Part shown: positions 34,311 through 46,826 of the stretch, in pieces
How positions within the stretch are numbered: the stretch's first letter is position 1
Layout of the letters: the number at the start of each line of letters is the position of its first letter
Source of the DNA: Dipylidium caninum
Taxonomy: Eukaryota > Platyhelminthes > Cestoda > Cyclophyllidea > Dipylidiidae
DNA: 64,000 nt
NCBI GenBank assembly: GCA_017562135.1
Contig: QEYB01001522.1
Location: 310,001 to 374,000, forward strand
Direction: 5' to 3'
Notes under the pieces: generated by a model
The model's input: only the letters and a program-made list of their open reading frames with translations
Databases searched by the model: none
What the model was told of the DNA's origin: nothing
Translations under genes and position numbers: made by a program

Positions 34311-36839
34311 TCAAATATCGCTCTCGTGGCGCGAATGTAGCGGTGAAATTCCCACAACGTTCGACAAAACAACGGCCTTTGGTGAGGGAGGCAAAGATAT
34401 GGCTTTGAACTTCTGGCGACTCTTCATCTCGGTCGCTTGATCAAGTGAACCTCGAGGTCCAAGGCCCAACCTCTGTAAAGGCTGAGTGATGATATTCAGG
34501 AGACCAGGCCTCATCAGTGTACCTTTCTTCCGATGTCTTCTCCCATTGTCACCGTCCTCTTCGCCTTTTTCATCGGGTCCACCAGCCAAGCATGGAGTGA
34601 CAACCTGATCAACATTTTTCAACGGGAGGCTGCCCGGTGAATTGTCATGAGAGCCCCGGGCAGGTTGTGAGTCCTCGCGCCTCTCCGCAGGCTGGTCATG
34701 TCCAACCGACCCAGAGGATCCGTATTCGCTGTCCTCTCGACTGTGTTTTTTCTTGAGGCCACTTCCAGAGCTCGAACTGCATAGACTGGGGGTCTTGCAA
34801 ATTGGACACGAGGGGACCGTGGTGAAAGTCGGCTTCTCTTCTGTTTCTGTCTCGCGATGATAAAAGTAGTTGAAGTTTGACACAATAACGGGGACGGGGA
34901 GAGCAATGGTGAGGACACCAGCGATGGCACAGAGGGACCCCACTAGCTTCCCTCCGACCGTGACAGGCCGCATATCGCCATAGCCGACCGTGGTCATGGT
35001 TACCACAGCCCACCAGAATGCATCAGGGATGGATCGAAAGAAGGTCTTCTCCGCGTCCACCTCAGCGAAGTACACAGCAGAGGAGAAGAGGATGACTGAG
35101 ATAAGAAGAAAAAACACCAAGAGTCCCAACTCTCTAATGCTCGCCTTGAGAGTTTGACCGAGTATTTGTAGTCCCTTTGAATGGCGCGAAAGCTTGAATA
35201 TGCGGAAAACGCGAACGAGTCGAATAACACGAAGAATCGCCAGCGACATCGCCTGGTTTTGGCGTTTGGAATCGTCAGCTATGACAGTGCCGAGTGTTAT
35301 GAAATAAGGTATAATTGCTACAATGTCGATGAAATTCATTATATTTTTGAAAAAGGCGACTTTTTGGGGGCAGGAGGCGAATCTAATCATTAACTCGAAT
35401 GTGAACCAGATTATGCACACGGTCTCGATTATGAAGAAGGGTTCAGCGAGATGAGGTATGTCGTCTTCAACGATTATCACATTGTAAAATAAGTCGTCCC
35501 ACTGTGGTTCCGTGCTCGCCGAGGTTTCACGGATCTTTCTTAGAAATCTGGAGCTGGAATCAAACCCCGTTCCTTCAGTAGAGGCATATTGGGTACTGTC
35601 CTCCGCAGCATTTACAATAAGTGATGGTCTGGAAGTCCTGTTTGCGATCCGGTAGTGCTTGAAGTGAGGTAAGGTTTCGATACAAAAGATGACAATCGAC
35701 AAAATTATTACAAAGATGGAGCAAATAGCGACACATCGAGCAGCTAGAGAACTTTCAGGATACTCGAAGAGAAGCCACACCTTGCGCTGAAGTTCGTTCT
35801 CGGGTAGTAGCTTTACATCCTCCTTCAGAAAGCCTTCGTCAACCCGGTACTTCTCCACAGCCTCATCATCGAGCTCGTAGAAGCTTATTTCCTCTGTAAA
35901 AACGTCAATCGGGACATTGACGGGTCGCCGAAGCCTGCCACCAGACTGGTAATAGTAGAGAATGGCATCAAAACTCGGTCTGTTCCGGTCAAAGAAGTAC
36001 TCGTTTCGCAGTGGATCGTAGTATCTATTGCGCTTTCTTGGGTTACCGAGGAGCGTATTTGGAAAGCGGTTCAAGGTTTTGAGCTGCGTTTCAAACTTCA
36101 GACCAGAGACATTTAAAATGACGCGTTCTTCGTCAACTTGTCTACGTTCACCAAGAGGCACGCCGTATTGCGCCTTTGGCTGCAGCTCTTCACTCGCCTC
36201 AGAATATTGGACACCCTCAATGTCCCAATCGCCGCTGTGGATAAACGACGCCTTTTTCGAGGCTCTTCTTGCCACTTGCGGGACAGCTTCCATGAGCTCA
36301 TCAAATTGACTCTCTCTGGAATCAGATAAATTTCGGGAGACCGAACTTGCTCTAACAAGGGGGTTCCGTTGGGTTAATCCAAATTGCCCACTGGTGAGTG
36401 CTGCGACCGTGGAACCGACCGCGGAAATCAGAGTGTCGCAAGCAGGGGCAGGGGGCGCACCGTTCGCAGAGCTGGTGGGAGTCTCGGTTGGCTTGGAGGT
36501 AGTTGAGGTGGCAGTTGTGGCGGTTGGTGCGCCGAAGGTCACGTGGGAAGCCGTCGAGGTGATTGCATTTGCGTGGTAACTCCCACCGGGCAGTCCGGTT
36601 CCGCCGATTCCCGATGCACCCGGCAAGTTGCTGTACGCCCGCACGCTATACTGCCTGCGCGTTAAAAGAATTTTCCCACACTTAGTCGAGGCGGACGGGA
36701 GCGCGGCAACCCTGGCCGCTCCGTGCCAAATGCCCTCCGCCTGGCGAGTTGGCACCGCTAAAGTGCACTTGCCAGCCGAAGCGGTGGAAAGGGCCTTCAG
36801 CTGGGGCCTCGTCAAAAATTTATCGGGCAGAAAATGCAT
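34311..36839 (-). CDS. KCNA: Shaker-type (Kv1) voltage-gated potassium channel, intronless
   Basis: Tetrameric delayed-rectifier or A-type K+ channel of nerve and muscle membranes. The 842-residue ORF is uninterrupted. Rough positions: Ser/Thr/Ala-rich N-terminus 1-235; T1 tetramerisation domain 239-340 ([28 protein letters not shown]); S1 366-388; S2 467-488; S3 498-518; S4 531-552 with [17 protein letters not shown]5 571-593; pore with filter TVGYGD at 617-622; S6 630-657 with the PVP hinge at 648-650. The S1-S2 loop is long and has an N-glycosylation site (NRTS, 400). The C-terminus ends ESDI, a class I PDZ ligand like the ETDV of Shaker. Kv1 proteins are usually about 500-650 aa; the extra length is in the N-terminal arm, S1-S2 loop and C-terminal tail. 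The most upstream ATG is used; the true start could be further in, and a 5' coding exon cannot be excluded. Confidence 0.96.
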   Translation of the reverse strand: MHFLPDKFLTRPQLKALSTASAGKCTLAVPTRQAEGIWHGAARVAALPSASTKCGKILLTRRQYSVRAYSNLPGASGIGGTGLPGGSYHANAITSTASHVTFGAPTATTATSTTSKPTETPTSSANGAPPAPACDTLISAVGSTVAALTSGQFGLTQRNPLVRASSVSRNLSDSRESQFDELMEAVPQVARRASKKASFIHSGDWDIEGVQYSEASEELQPKAQYGVPLGERRQVDEERVILNVSGLKFETQLKTLNRFPNTLLGNPRKRNRYYDPLRNEYFFDRNRPSFDAILYYYQSGGRLRRPVNVPIDVFTEEISFYELDDEAVEKYRVDEGFLKEDVKLLPENELQRKVWLLFEYPESSLAARCVAICSIFVIILSIVIFCIETLPHFKHYRIANRTSRPSLIVNAAEDSTQYASTEGTGFDSSSRFLRKIRETSASTEPQWDDLFYNVIIVEDDIPHLAEPFFIIETVCIIWFTFELMIRFASCPQKVAFFKNIMNFIDIVAIIPYFITLGTVIADDSKRQNQAMSLAILRVIRLVRVFRIFKLSRHSKGLQILGQTLKASIRELGLLVFFLLISVILFSSAVYFAEVDAEKTFFRSIPDAFWWAVVTMTTVGYGDMRPVTVGGKLVGSLCAIAGVLTIALPVPVIVSNFNYFYHRETETEEKPTFTTVPSCPICKTPSLCSSSSGSGLKKKHSREDSEYGSSGSVGHDQPAERREDSQPARGSHDNSPGSLPLKNVDQVVTPCLAGGPDEKGEEDGDNGRRHRKKGTLMRPGLLNIITQPLQRLGLGPRGSLDQATEMKSRQKFKAISLPPSPKAVVLSNVVGISPLHSRHESDI

Positions 36840-39800
36840 GGGCCCATCCCGAATTTGTTGCTAAACAGGCAGATCACTTCCCTGCATGGGCGCACAACAT
36901 CCGCACAACGAATGCCTTCCACTCATGAATTGCAAAACCCTGCCTGGCTCCCTCGTCTTTAGCCCGTGATGCAAAACAAAACCCTCATAATTGCATGCGA
37001 CGAGGTGTTCGTATGCAATTAGATGTTTCATTAGCTATTCGGTGCGCATTGACGCTGCCATCCACGAGAATTGCTTCTCCGCAACGAAGTCTTTTCAGGG
37101 CCATTTTGGCTGAAAGAAGTCCTGCACTCTTCACCTTCTCCATTCTACTTCTTAACGCAAAAAATGGACGTTTAGTAAAAGTCGGAAGAAGAAACTAACT
37201 GGATTCTTCTCTTTACAATATATTGGCGTTAGCATTTGCGATTTTTATCTTAAACTGCTTTGCACAACCCAGTTATATTAGGTCAACGTATTGAGGCGTG
37301 TTGTAAAAAGTAAGGAAATGGAAACACAAACGTAACGTGTAATCAGGGATACAAGGGAAGCACGAATAAAGTCGCTAAATTACTGAAGAGCTCCACAAGT
37401 AAGGTGCCACATCGAAGTGCCCGGAAGAGGCACGAAAACGAGACCGGCACTAACATTCCCCCCAAATCTTCATGAATCCTGATTGGGTTATTCTCAAATG
37501 GAATTGGAAGCACTTTATAGATTTGGGTGAACACGAAACATAGCGTGTGTGTGAAATCCTTTTTTTCCTTCTGGAAGTAGCAATGAGTGACAGTAGGGAC
37601 TCTCGATTGGCGTTCCCTTCACACTGAGCGCCTCCAGCTCGTCAGACGGGGGAGGTTGGGGGTTGAGCACTAAAAGACCAGCTTTCCGGGCTATTCATCC
37701 ATGAATTATTACTAAGAAAGCTCAGGACCGGGGATGCCTGCCCAACCGCAATGTCGACGCAAACCACCCAGCAAGAGTGATCACAGTACACACGGCACAA
37801 ACATATTCGCCACTTTTCCAATCTTCATTTCTACGAATACCACAAGACTCATCGACACCGTGTAACGAAAGCGTTATTTATGTGAATAAGATGGCTAACA
37901 GGCGAGTTTCGAGGTGGCCTTTGGGCAACCTGTAGCTATACAAACCCTGTCAGGCTGACTTCCCCATGCTTTGACTTCTGTCAGCGTTGGCGGCCCGAAG
38001 CCCCCACCCCCGCCCCTTCCCCTGTCAGTACACTTCAACGCCCCGAGTTGTCACCCTGCTGCCCGACCCAATTCTTCGATTGTTCCTCGTAATACTCGCC
38101 TTCAGGGCACTTTCTAGAATTCCCTAACATGTATATTTATCTGCAATATTGTCGAAAGAAAAATAGAAATCCACGTTTCTAAAAAGACTAACAGTCGTCA
38201 AATGTTATACTTTCATTTCGTAGCCTCAAACAGCGTCATCTAAGGATCCACCTCTAAGCTAATTTCGCTCTCCAGGTAACAGATGATTTCAGCAATAATC
38301 CAACTATTTTTGTAACTTCAATTAACCGAACAGGCTCTGCAAAGTCGTTCAATTCGTGTGGGTGAGTCAAAAAGAAAAATTCGCAGTGGACAACTGGTGG
38401 TCGTCTGCCCGACCGCGAGTTCATCTGGCTCCTTGTCCTGTCCCCGCGCCTACCACTTAATAGGACGTGGAAAGCGCCCAACTCGATGTCCGGCGGTTTT
38501 TGCGGTGCACTTGGGCGGCAGTCGACTAAGATGGTGACCGAGTTGCCTGGAGTCCACTCCACACGGGCATCTTTTAAGACGAGATATCGGGACAGTTGTG
38601 TTCAAAGACGGATTTACTAGATAAAAATATTTTTAATTTCACTGACGGGATATAGAATTTCGACACTCATCGCCGCCCAAGGTGCTTCGTTCGTCGCGTG
38701 TTCAGGGGACATTACTGAGTTGGTTGCGTACTAAAACAGCAACAATTATCTCACAGCCTACCGAAAACCACCCATTTTGCAGCAAAGTATCATCAAAAGA
38801 GTAAGAAGTAAGATTACAGGTAATAAACTCCATCCCACCCAATGACGAGCACAACATTTTGCACATGCATACCACGTTCCGCATGTAGTCCAGGAGATTG
38901 GATAAGTCAAAACCAAAGAGAGGCAGTTTGGCTGAGATATGGATGCGGCGCCTGATCTCACGTTCGCACAGCAAGTTAATATTCTTGGGACAAGAGACCG
39001 CCTCGATTGCCCATTTGTGCCCGGCTAGACGGCACACTGTGGTTGTTTGGGGGAATTAATTTGTGCAACAGCCTCTCTCAGTCCCACCTCTTCCCTCGCC
39101 ATTGAGACGAACCGGCATTTGAGAGCCGATGAGACGCTCTCCGAACCGAGCTTGGGGCGTTTCCGCAGTAAGCACGCATAAACATGGATGAACCCAGGTG
39201 GTGCCGATAATGGGAAACACCGGCGACGTGCTTCTTCGGGATTAATAAATAAAGACTCTTCCCCAGTCTCGAAAAGGCTTATCGGGTAAACAAAGGCTAA
39301 TCTGCTGCAGAACATACAATCTATATATTTTCGTATTTAGCCGCAAGAAAGTGGACGGACACTCAATCATGTCCGAGCATTGTTTACATATTTTAATTTA
39401 GGCAGAAATTTGATCACTTTGTAAAGAAAGCTGGGGAAGATCGTGGGAGAAGATTATCGAGAAGTAGGGTTTATTAGGATGCTACACAATATTTCGTGAG
39501 CATAAGTTCGTAATAAAGTAGCCTACTCCCTAATCGCAATGATTAATCTGTAGTATCTCTCTACCGTTCATCGGAGGAAAAGCAGACGAAAAGCAAAGCA
39601 TCGTCTTCTTTATTAAAGTCCAATCAATGGATTCCCATCAAAGTTCGGGTGTTTTTGAGCAAATTTTGCTTTTACGCCTCTGCCAAAACCGATGACCGCG
39701 GGCTTTGAGTCGCGGATATGCGTGGCATAAAAATTTTTCATTGCTTCGGAAGAGGTGGTTTCGATACTTAATATTGCACATTTTTCCCGTGGATGGAATT

Positions 39801-42800
39801 ACTACCTGAGTTGGAAAGTGATTTAGATACAAACATGAGTACCTAAACTGCTCTCATGCGCGAGAGGGGGAGAATTTAGCAAACTTTATTCAGAATTTTA
39901 ATTGCGGAAAAGCTCACTATATCGCCCTCGGTGCCTTATGGTTACAAAACAATCTCCACTTTACCTTATTTACTTGAAATTATACTAAAATATTTGCAAA
40001 TAAAAACTCACTTCTAGTCGAAATGAAATTTAGCTAATGACTACAAGTCGGATATCTCAACTGCTCAGCCAATAATTCTACGATGAATTAATGGTAAATT
40101 GTAATCATTCAAGACGGGTTACAGTTTTCCACTGGCTCAAATTATTATATGTAAATGAAAAATTCGAGCTGGCTGAACATGAGTCATGCCGGAAGTTTTC
40201 ACATTTCTCGAGGTGCTTTTAGCGCATGAGTTGCTGAGAAGCTTCACAATTACATGTCGACTAGCAGACGATGGTAATATTAACATGAGCATATACGCTA
40301 GGTGATACACGAAGTTGCATGAACCTGGGCAAAAATGGCGGTCAGATCTTTCAACATGGTGTGCCGGAGAAAGGGACATGAGTCCCGTACAGCTTACCGG
40401 TCATATTGGGTGTAGTTGTGTTCATTCGATGAACTCGGCTTAGTTCCACTGGCCCAGTGAATGGTATTCATTGTGTTAGTGACATACTTTGTCGCCTATT
40501 GACAAACTCCTACCCATTCCATTGCCTAATAAGGGTTTTCGTGAGCAAAATCCCCTACTTTCCGGTAAAGTCCAGGTCCGATGCCAGTGAGAAGGAAGTG
40601 CAAGGAGTCGCGGAAGAGCGTATGTGACTACGACATGGAGTGCACTGTGTCACTTCGTCTGCCTTGTCTGCCTTCAACGCGAGCGCAGCCGCACGCACCA
40701 ATGTGAGACCCGCGTCTTTGCGAGCCTACTTTTTGATTGGCTAGTTCTGGTGGTGAAGTGTTTTAACCCACTTGAACACTGTCCGGAGCTATGCGCGCCA
40801 GCGGGCTCTCGTGAACCCGAGTGCCTGCGTCCACGAGGATTGGCGAATCCACTGCACTGACGTAGCAGCAATAATATTGCGTCTGCATATTCCACGCGTA
40901 AGTTAGCACAGGGCAGATTTGGAGCCAATGTAGACTTACTAAGGACTAGAAAATGACTGGGCAGATATGCTTGCGTTTGTGTTATCTCATCTAAAATCAG
41001 CACCTTTCAAGCGTAATCACAGAGGAAATGAAGCAGAACTTAACCTTTTTTTTAAAAAAAGCACTTACTGACTGAATCCTGTCGAAAGCGTTGGCAGCTC
41101 CAATTGTGCTTATTTGTTATGGAGAATAATGGCACTTCACCATTGTACACGAGAAATGTCAGCATGGTGATAAAACTAGGAAAGGACCGCATTTCTCTAT
41201 TGTTACCCACTTGCCAAGGGCAATTGTAAGCCAAACGGCAACCCTCTGGGAACCTGATTGCCTAAAAAAACACGGTTACCTTGCAGTTACTAGGCCTCTT
41301 CGTGTGTAAATAGTGTCTTTCTTTTTTAAAATAACGATGTACAATGCGTTTTGTTTACAGTATTTGGTTGGAATCACATTAGTCAATACACCGTTTGGCT
41401 TATCAAAGCCGGTAGCATCCTCATATCTGTCAAATTTTCTGATATTAACAAAATCGATCTGAAGCGCACAAAAAGGCCAACTGGTGAACTTTTGAAGGTC
41501 CCTTGTCACGACAGCGGCGGTGTGGCGCGTCTGATGCCGCCACTGCCGCGGTCGTCAATAGGCGCCCCGCAAGCCGGCCGGCCGGTCGCGCAAAAATACC
41601 CGGCCACCACCGCTGGTCGCGTTGGAGACAAGATTGTGGGACGAATACCTTGGTGTTCGTGTGTGTGCCCCCGCTTTCGTAAGATATGCCACGGGCCGAG
41701 CTTTTGCGCGGCCCGGCCTGATGCGGGCTTGAGCGTCGTCTCAGGCCTCTTCCAACGAATCACGCCAGTATGGATCCTCGCCTCGTGCCATAGTTACAGG
41801 ACAGCGTCTCACGAACGGGCCAATGGGACGACTGCACGGGAGGCAGTTTGCGCCGTGGGAAACCCTCAAGCAACGCCGTCACGTGCTGTGCCCTGCCTGA
41901 GTGGATTCGCCCCGTTAACCAGCCAAGGCTCCATCGGACGCTTTCGGCTCCCCTCATGCCCTCCCCTCCCAAAGGAGCTGGCCATATTCTTCTCAGCCTA
42001 TTCTTTATTTCGTGGATCACTTGACTGACTCAAGTGCGGCACTGCTTTCTTACTTCCCCGTGGAAAACTCCTTCATCGATTCTTCCTACATACGTATTTT
42101 TAAGAAAATATGAGGGAATTCACAAGTTTTGTTGCTGTATTAACCCGAGAAAATACAGAGCCACGTGAAAGTGAGACAGTTACAATCGCTACCACTTATC
42201 ATAATGTTGTTCAGTTGGGGAGCACTGAGTTATCCTGTCCGTCGCATTTGGCCGGTTCTCAACTTGCCCACAGAAAATCGCAAAATTTGCCATTCAGTCG
42301 GGTTTGCCATAATCACGTTATTAACTTCACGAGTAGTGCGCAAAAAGGTTTTCTCTGGTTTCCGTTTTTCCCTAAAGGCGCACTTTTCTTGCGCTTCTTC
42401 CATCAAAGTAAAAGTTTACAACTCATACGTAAATATAGTACTTTCTTCTCAACCAGATAAAATTTGAATGAAAAATTCGCCATCTATCGAAACAGAAAGC
42501 ATGAAAAAAAGATTCCAAACAATAGTGGTTTTCCTAATTTGGGAAATGAAATGTAGGTTACTTGCGGAGTGTACAACTTACTGTGGCGAGCTCCTCCAGA
42601 TTCTCGCCTCACTCAGCAGGACAAATTCTCTTAGTCCCCAATGGGGCTCCTCGATTGTTTTCCAGACAGCCAAACATCCACACTCTCAGTTAGGTTCTCT
42701 CGCGTCCCAATGGCCAGTTCGTTCATGAAACTTATCAAAATGGCCCATGTCTTGAATACTAAATGCTTAGTTATTTACTTTTATATCATGCATTTAGCAC

Positions 42801-43640
42801 CACCATAAATAAGGACTTCTTACACCTGGGGGAATCGAAACGTCCTCCTTTCCGGAACTCCCGTCGGAACAAATTGACATGTAGCTTCGGTTTTAATCGC
42901 CTTTGATACACAAGCATGGTATATTCACACGACCATTACTTTTTCCAACATATATTTCACCACCTCGCCACCAGGCCTCGCCTTACCCTGGCCTCCCATT
43001 CTCCCACATCCGTACCGAGGTACACGCTTCAATCGGCCTACCAGCCAATAAAACCACCACAGTAGAACCGGGTTGGGACGGATGAGAGCGCTCTGACAAG
43101 CGTATTGACATAATGGCGGACATGGCAACCATTCAGATATGAGCTTCATGCCAAATCTGCAACACACAAGAGTGATCCCTGTTTCTCGTCTGAAACGCCA
43201 TGCTCGCAACACAAACGGTTAGGTAGTTTATTAATTCAGTATAGGACTATGGGGGTGTGCACCTCCGCTTCAGAAGCATTTTTTTCTCATTCGCTAGTTA
43301 TATGCCTTTTCCAAACCCACCAAAAATTACCGATTTAGATAGAATGGACTACGAACTCTCCTCTGTTTAATCTCCTTTAAAATGTATTTTCCAGAAGAAG
43401 CGTGACCCTATTGGAACAGCTAACTAGCATGATACCACAATGCGCACAAATATTGGACCATGAACTAGGAAAGTGAATGGCCTAAAAGGACGTGAGCCCC
43501 TTCGCAAAATATGGTAGACTTCTGACGTAACCACGATACTCGCATGCCTATCAAAATACAAGAATCGTGCACTTGTTTTAAAGCGCATAATTTGGCTGTT
43601 GTGAAGACGTCCGAGCCCTTACACAAGTAAACGGATCGTT
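36840..43640. other. Spacer upstream of the Kv gene
   Basis: No supported gene. The Kv promoter should lie at the left end. A GC-rich island at about 41510-41990 carries the longest unexplained ORF of the window (41351-42028, plus, 225 codons): cysteine- and proline-scattered, no domain recognised, flanked by AT-rich sequence. It is kept as an observation, not a gene. Confidence 0.5.
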
Positions 43641-44411
43641 CCAGTTATGATGAACGAGCTCCCAAAACTCGCGATTAAGTTAAGCACGCCTATTCCACGT
43701 AGGCTGATACCTATAATCCTGGAAGGTATCAAGAAAATTGTGGGGGAACCCCGACCCCGGTCGCCACACAGTGAAGGAACCCCGCGCCCGCAACGAACTT
43801 CAATGCCATTGCGACTGGTCTTGCGCGGCACAGCCACTTTTCAGCCATGAGCGATCACATCAGCCAACTCGAAAGAGATTGCCCCCCGGCAAAATCGCAT
43901 GCCGCACAAACGCTACGACCAAGGACCCCTTCGAACCACCTCTTCCCACGGTGTCACCGAACTAAACTGAGCAAAGCTCCGCCACAGCCCCATGCGAGAC
44001 GCCCCAGATGAGGCATGAAAACCAATGCAGCTAAGAGGGCATCACGACCGCCATTTCCGCCGCGCAAAACTCAAATAGACTGGAACCTACGCCGGCGCCC
44101 CCAAAACTTCCAATTTACACGCCACTGCAGCAAACACCCCACTACAGCGGCCAACCGACTACGGCAGAAATACCCGCGCCGATACAAGCAAAGAGCCCAT
44201 CTCAAGTAGAACACGAAATAGAAACCAGCAATATTCATGGACCAGCCAACAAAGGGGCCCCTTAAGGGCGCACAAAGGTTAAGCAAGACACGAGGCTGGG
44301 CTAAGCAATAAGCACGCGTTTAATTCGTGGGAAAAACGAGACCCTCACTCTATTCGAAGTTTCAGTTACTTCAAATCCCCAGAAACCTGAAAACAAAGGA
44401 AACAAACACGC

Positions 44412-44800
44412 TAGTCAGACTTCCAAGGAAGGCAAATAACCATCACGGGAATCCTCAGGGGAAACCGCGAATAAATGAAGAATTTCATCGTCCTTACATG
44501 TGCCATCGGCGATTCCATTCGACGAAATTCTAAATCGAGGACTAAACCTAAAATGTAGTCAACGGTTAGTCAGACTTCCAAGGAAGGCAAATAACCATCA
44601 CGGGAATCCTCAGGGGAAACCGCGAATAGATGAAGAATTTCATCGTCCTTACGTGTGCCATCGGCGATTCCATTCGACGAAATTCCAAATCGAAGACTAA
44701 ACCTAAAATGTAGTCAACGGTTAGTCAGACTTCCAAGGAAGGCAAATAACCATCACGGGAATCCTCAGTGGAAACCGCGAATTGATGATGAGCTTCATCA
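44412..44800. repeat. 155-bp tandem repeat, about 2.5 units
   Basis: Units begin at 44412, 44567 and 44722 with tagtcagacttccaaggaag. Units 1 and 2 are almost identical; unit 3 diverges after about 70 bases. The period is not divisible by three, so the ORFs that seem to repeat across units are not one reading frame. The repeat sits in C/A-rich, T-poor sequence beyond the 3' end of the minus-strand gene run. Confidence 0.93.
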
Positions 44801-45900
44801 CGCGTACCTCAGGCAACTAACGGCCCGATTTCCACGGAAGAGTTTCGGTGATCGTCAGAACCGGGTGGTAGAAGGTGGCACAGGCAATCCGCCGCATCGC
44901 AAGCGCCGCACCGCCACGTGAATTTTCAAGAGAGCGTCTGCATCAGCTCTGGAAAAGTAAAACAAAAACGCACTTATAGCAATACAGTGTGCATACTTAA
45001 GTTATTGTAATAAGATTTGTTAGGCAGCTTTACAATCTTTCTTAACAGCGCGGCGCAAAAAAATAATAAATTACAGGCTTTAAACGTAGTGGAATTAATA
45101 TACCTTAATCATGAATGCCAATTTCGCATTCGTTGACCACACCAGAATCATAACCCAGTAGCCGTCAAGCGCCATCAAACACAATGGAGGATCAATAATA
45201 CTAACCTCATGTAAAGTGTAATTTGCAGACATTTTGACAGCAAATCATAATCTAATCCACAGAATACTTAATGAGATAGCCAACAACACAGCGCCAAATT
45301 AAATTTCCCGCAACCAGTACTACAGAAAACAAATCCACCCCACACGGGGCCGCCGCGACATAGTTGTCACGTCACACAGTTCATCCATCGAAACCTGCAA
45401 AATGTGTAATTTTCACATTGGACATCCGCGTAGAAGAGTGGCTCTTAAAGCACCACTATCCTCCTTATCCTTACCTCTCAACACATGAATGCGACCCTAG
45501 AATAGAGTGGAGGTAGCACGGGCTTGCCAATCTTTTTTTCGCCTGTCGCAATAAACCTCATCTTGGGAGGTCAACTAATCGAAAATTAAGGCATCATGGA
45601 GAACATCAAAAACCCCTCCCAGATATATCAACTCACTTTTACTGCCTATTTCATCACCGTTCTTAATTATTAAATCGAATGACGATCCACTTAAACATTC
45701 ATTTAGGATGTATTCCACTGTGATCCATCGCAATTACAATCTCATAGAAAAATAGGTGGTAGAATTCTATCTTACTGTGACAGGCAACTCGAAAGTGAAT
45801 TTATGGACATGAGAAATTGGATGAAATCCACAGGATAAATTATTACATAATTAACTTAATGGTCCAACACATAACAGCAATAATAAAAAAATCACGAATC
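44801..45900. other. Non-coding AT-rich stretch downstream of the small membrane protein
   Basis: No convincing ORF or splice signals were seen. It probably contains the 3' UTR of the 45901-46113 gene. Confidence 0.45.
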
Positions 45901-46113
45901 TTAAGACATCTCTTCAGACTTATTAGCACGCTGTATTATAACGCGTACAATTGATAAAATGGACGATGCGAGGATGGGGTACGCGATGGTCATTGTAAAC
46001 TCACGATTTATATAAACATTGCCAAAACAAATAGGGAACGAAAAACTGTATAAAGCGATAATGAGACCACTTAACCGAATGAAATTATAGACTAAATGCA
46101 GGCAGCTCTCCAT
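45901..46113 (-). CDS. Small predicted membrane protein, last exon or short gene, unidentified
   Basis: A 70-codon ORF ending TAA. It shows two or three hydrophobic segments (LSGLIIALYSFSFPICF, then TIAYPILASSILSIVRVII) and a charged tail ending SEEMS. The ATG follows immediately on a strong acceptor (ttttttatccttcttcag at 46114), so it is either an internal exon with upstream coding (a possible piece is YLSACVWIIQRAM near 46270-46230) or a trans-spliced start. It lies about 450 bases downstream of ATOX1 on the same strand. I do not recognise the family. Confidence 0.5.
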   Translation of the reverse strand: MESCLHLVYNFIRLSGLIIALYSFSFPICFGNVYINREFTMTIAYPILASSILSIVRVIIQRANKSEEMS

Positions 46114-46568
46114 CTGAAGAAGGATAAAAAAACGGGAGCATTAAAACGAAATAGTAGACGAGTTTAGTAGTATCAAAGCAAGAAATGATGTATAACAAAT
46201 ATGTAGACAAAAATTACACGGATATTATCAAGTTTCAGGAATTACATTGCGCGTTGTATAATCCAGACGCAAGCTGATAAGTACTGATACCAATGAACCA
46301 GATTAAAATAGTACAAATTACTAGGAATGTGAAGGTATATCATACCAAAACATGATGACATTGTGTACAAATCAACAATATTCAGGTAGGGGGATATTTT
46401 CATTCGCACTCATTACTAACATAATAATACAAAATAGGAAGCGAAAAAGCAACAATCAAACTGATTAATATGAAAAAGGTCTAAGCAAGAAATAATTGGG
46501 CGCAGGAGAAATTGTCAAGGAAAGTGTAACGTCTGAAGCAAAAAAAACGACACTACAGGAGAAACGCA

Positions 46569-46826
46569 TCAGTCATTGAGTGGTTTTACAGGCTTGGATG
46601 TTTTCTGAAGAGTTTCAAGTATTGTGCTTTGAGGAAGTGTAGACGTTATCGTAACAACATTTTTCTCAACATCCGTGTTCACAGCCAAAATATCATTACC
46701 AAGTTTTGACAGAACCCTCTTCACTGCATTGGCACACCCTTCACAGGTCATTTCAATCTCAAACCTATAAGTCTGTATACAAGACCAAAAAATACCGAAA
46801 GTGAAACAGTATAGAACAAAATTCAT
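46569..46826 (-). CDS. ATOX1: Copper chaperone ATOX1/ATX1
   Basis: Small cytosolic metallochaperone that binds Cu(I) through two cysteines and hands it to P-type copper ATPases. The HMA fold is complete: FEIEMTCEGCANAVKRVL carries the MTCxGC copper site, and a conserved lysine region (LQKTSKPVKPL) ends the protein. I favour two exons: ATG AAT TTT at 46826-46818, a 45-nt intron 46817-46773 ending tatacag, then 46772-46569, giving 70 residues (human 68). The intron is divisible by three and stop-free, so retention would give an 85-residue form with a hydrophobic N-terminus. The donor GTTCTA is poor, so a different first exon is possible. Confidence 0.9.
   Translation of the reverse strand: MNFVLYCFTFGIFWSCIQTYRFEIEMTCEGCANAVKRVLSKLGNDILAVNTDVEKNVVTITSTLPQSTILETLQKTSKPVKPLND

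Noticed and set aside
34619..36579. Several ORFs of 60-105 codons on both strands over the Kv gene
   Set aside because: They are shadows of the Kv coding frame, without independent domains.
44327..44921. Three ORFs sharing PRKANNHHGNPQ
   Set aside because: They are successive units of the 155-bp tandem repeat; the period is not a multiple of three and each frame stops within a unit.
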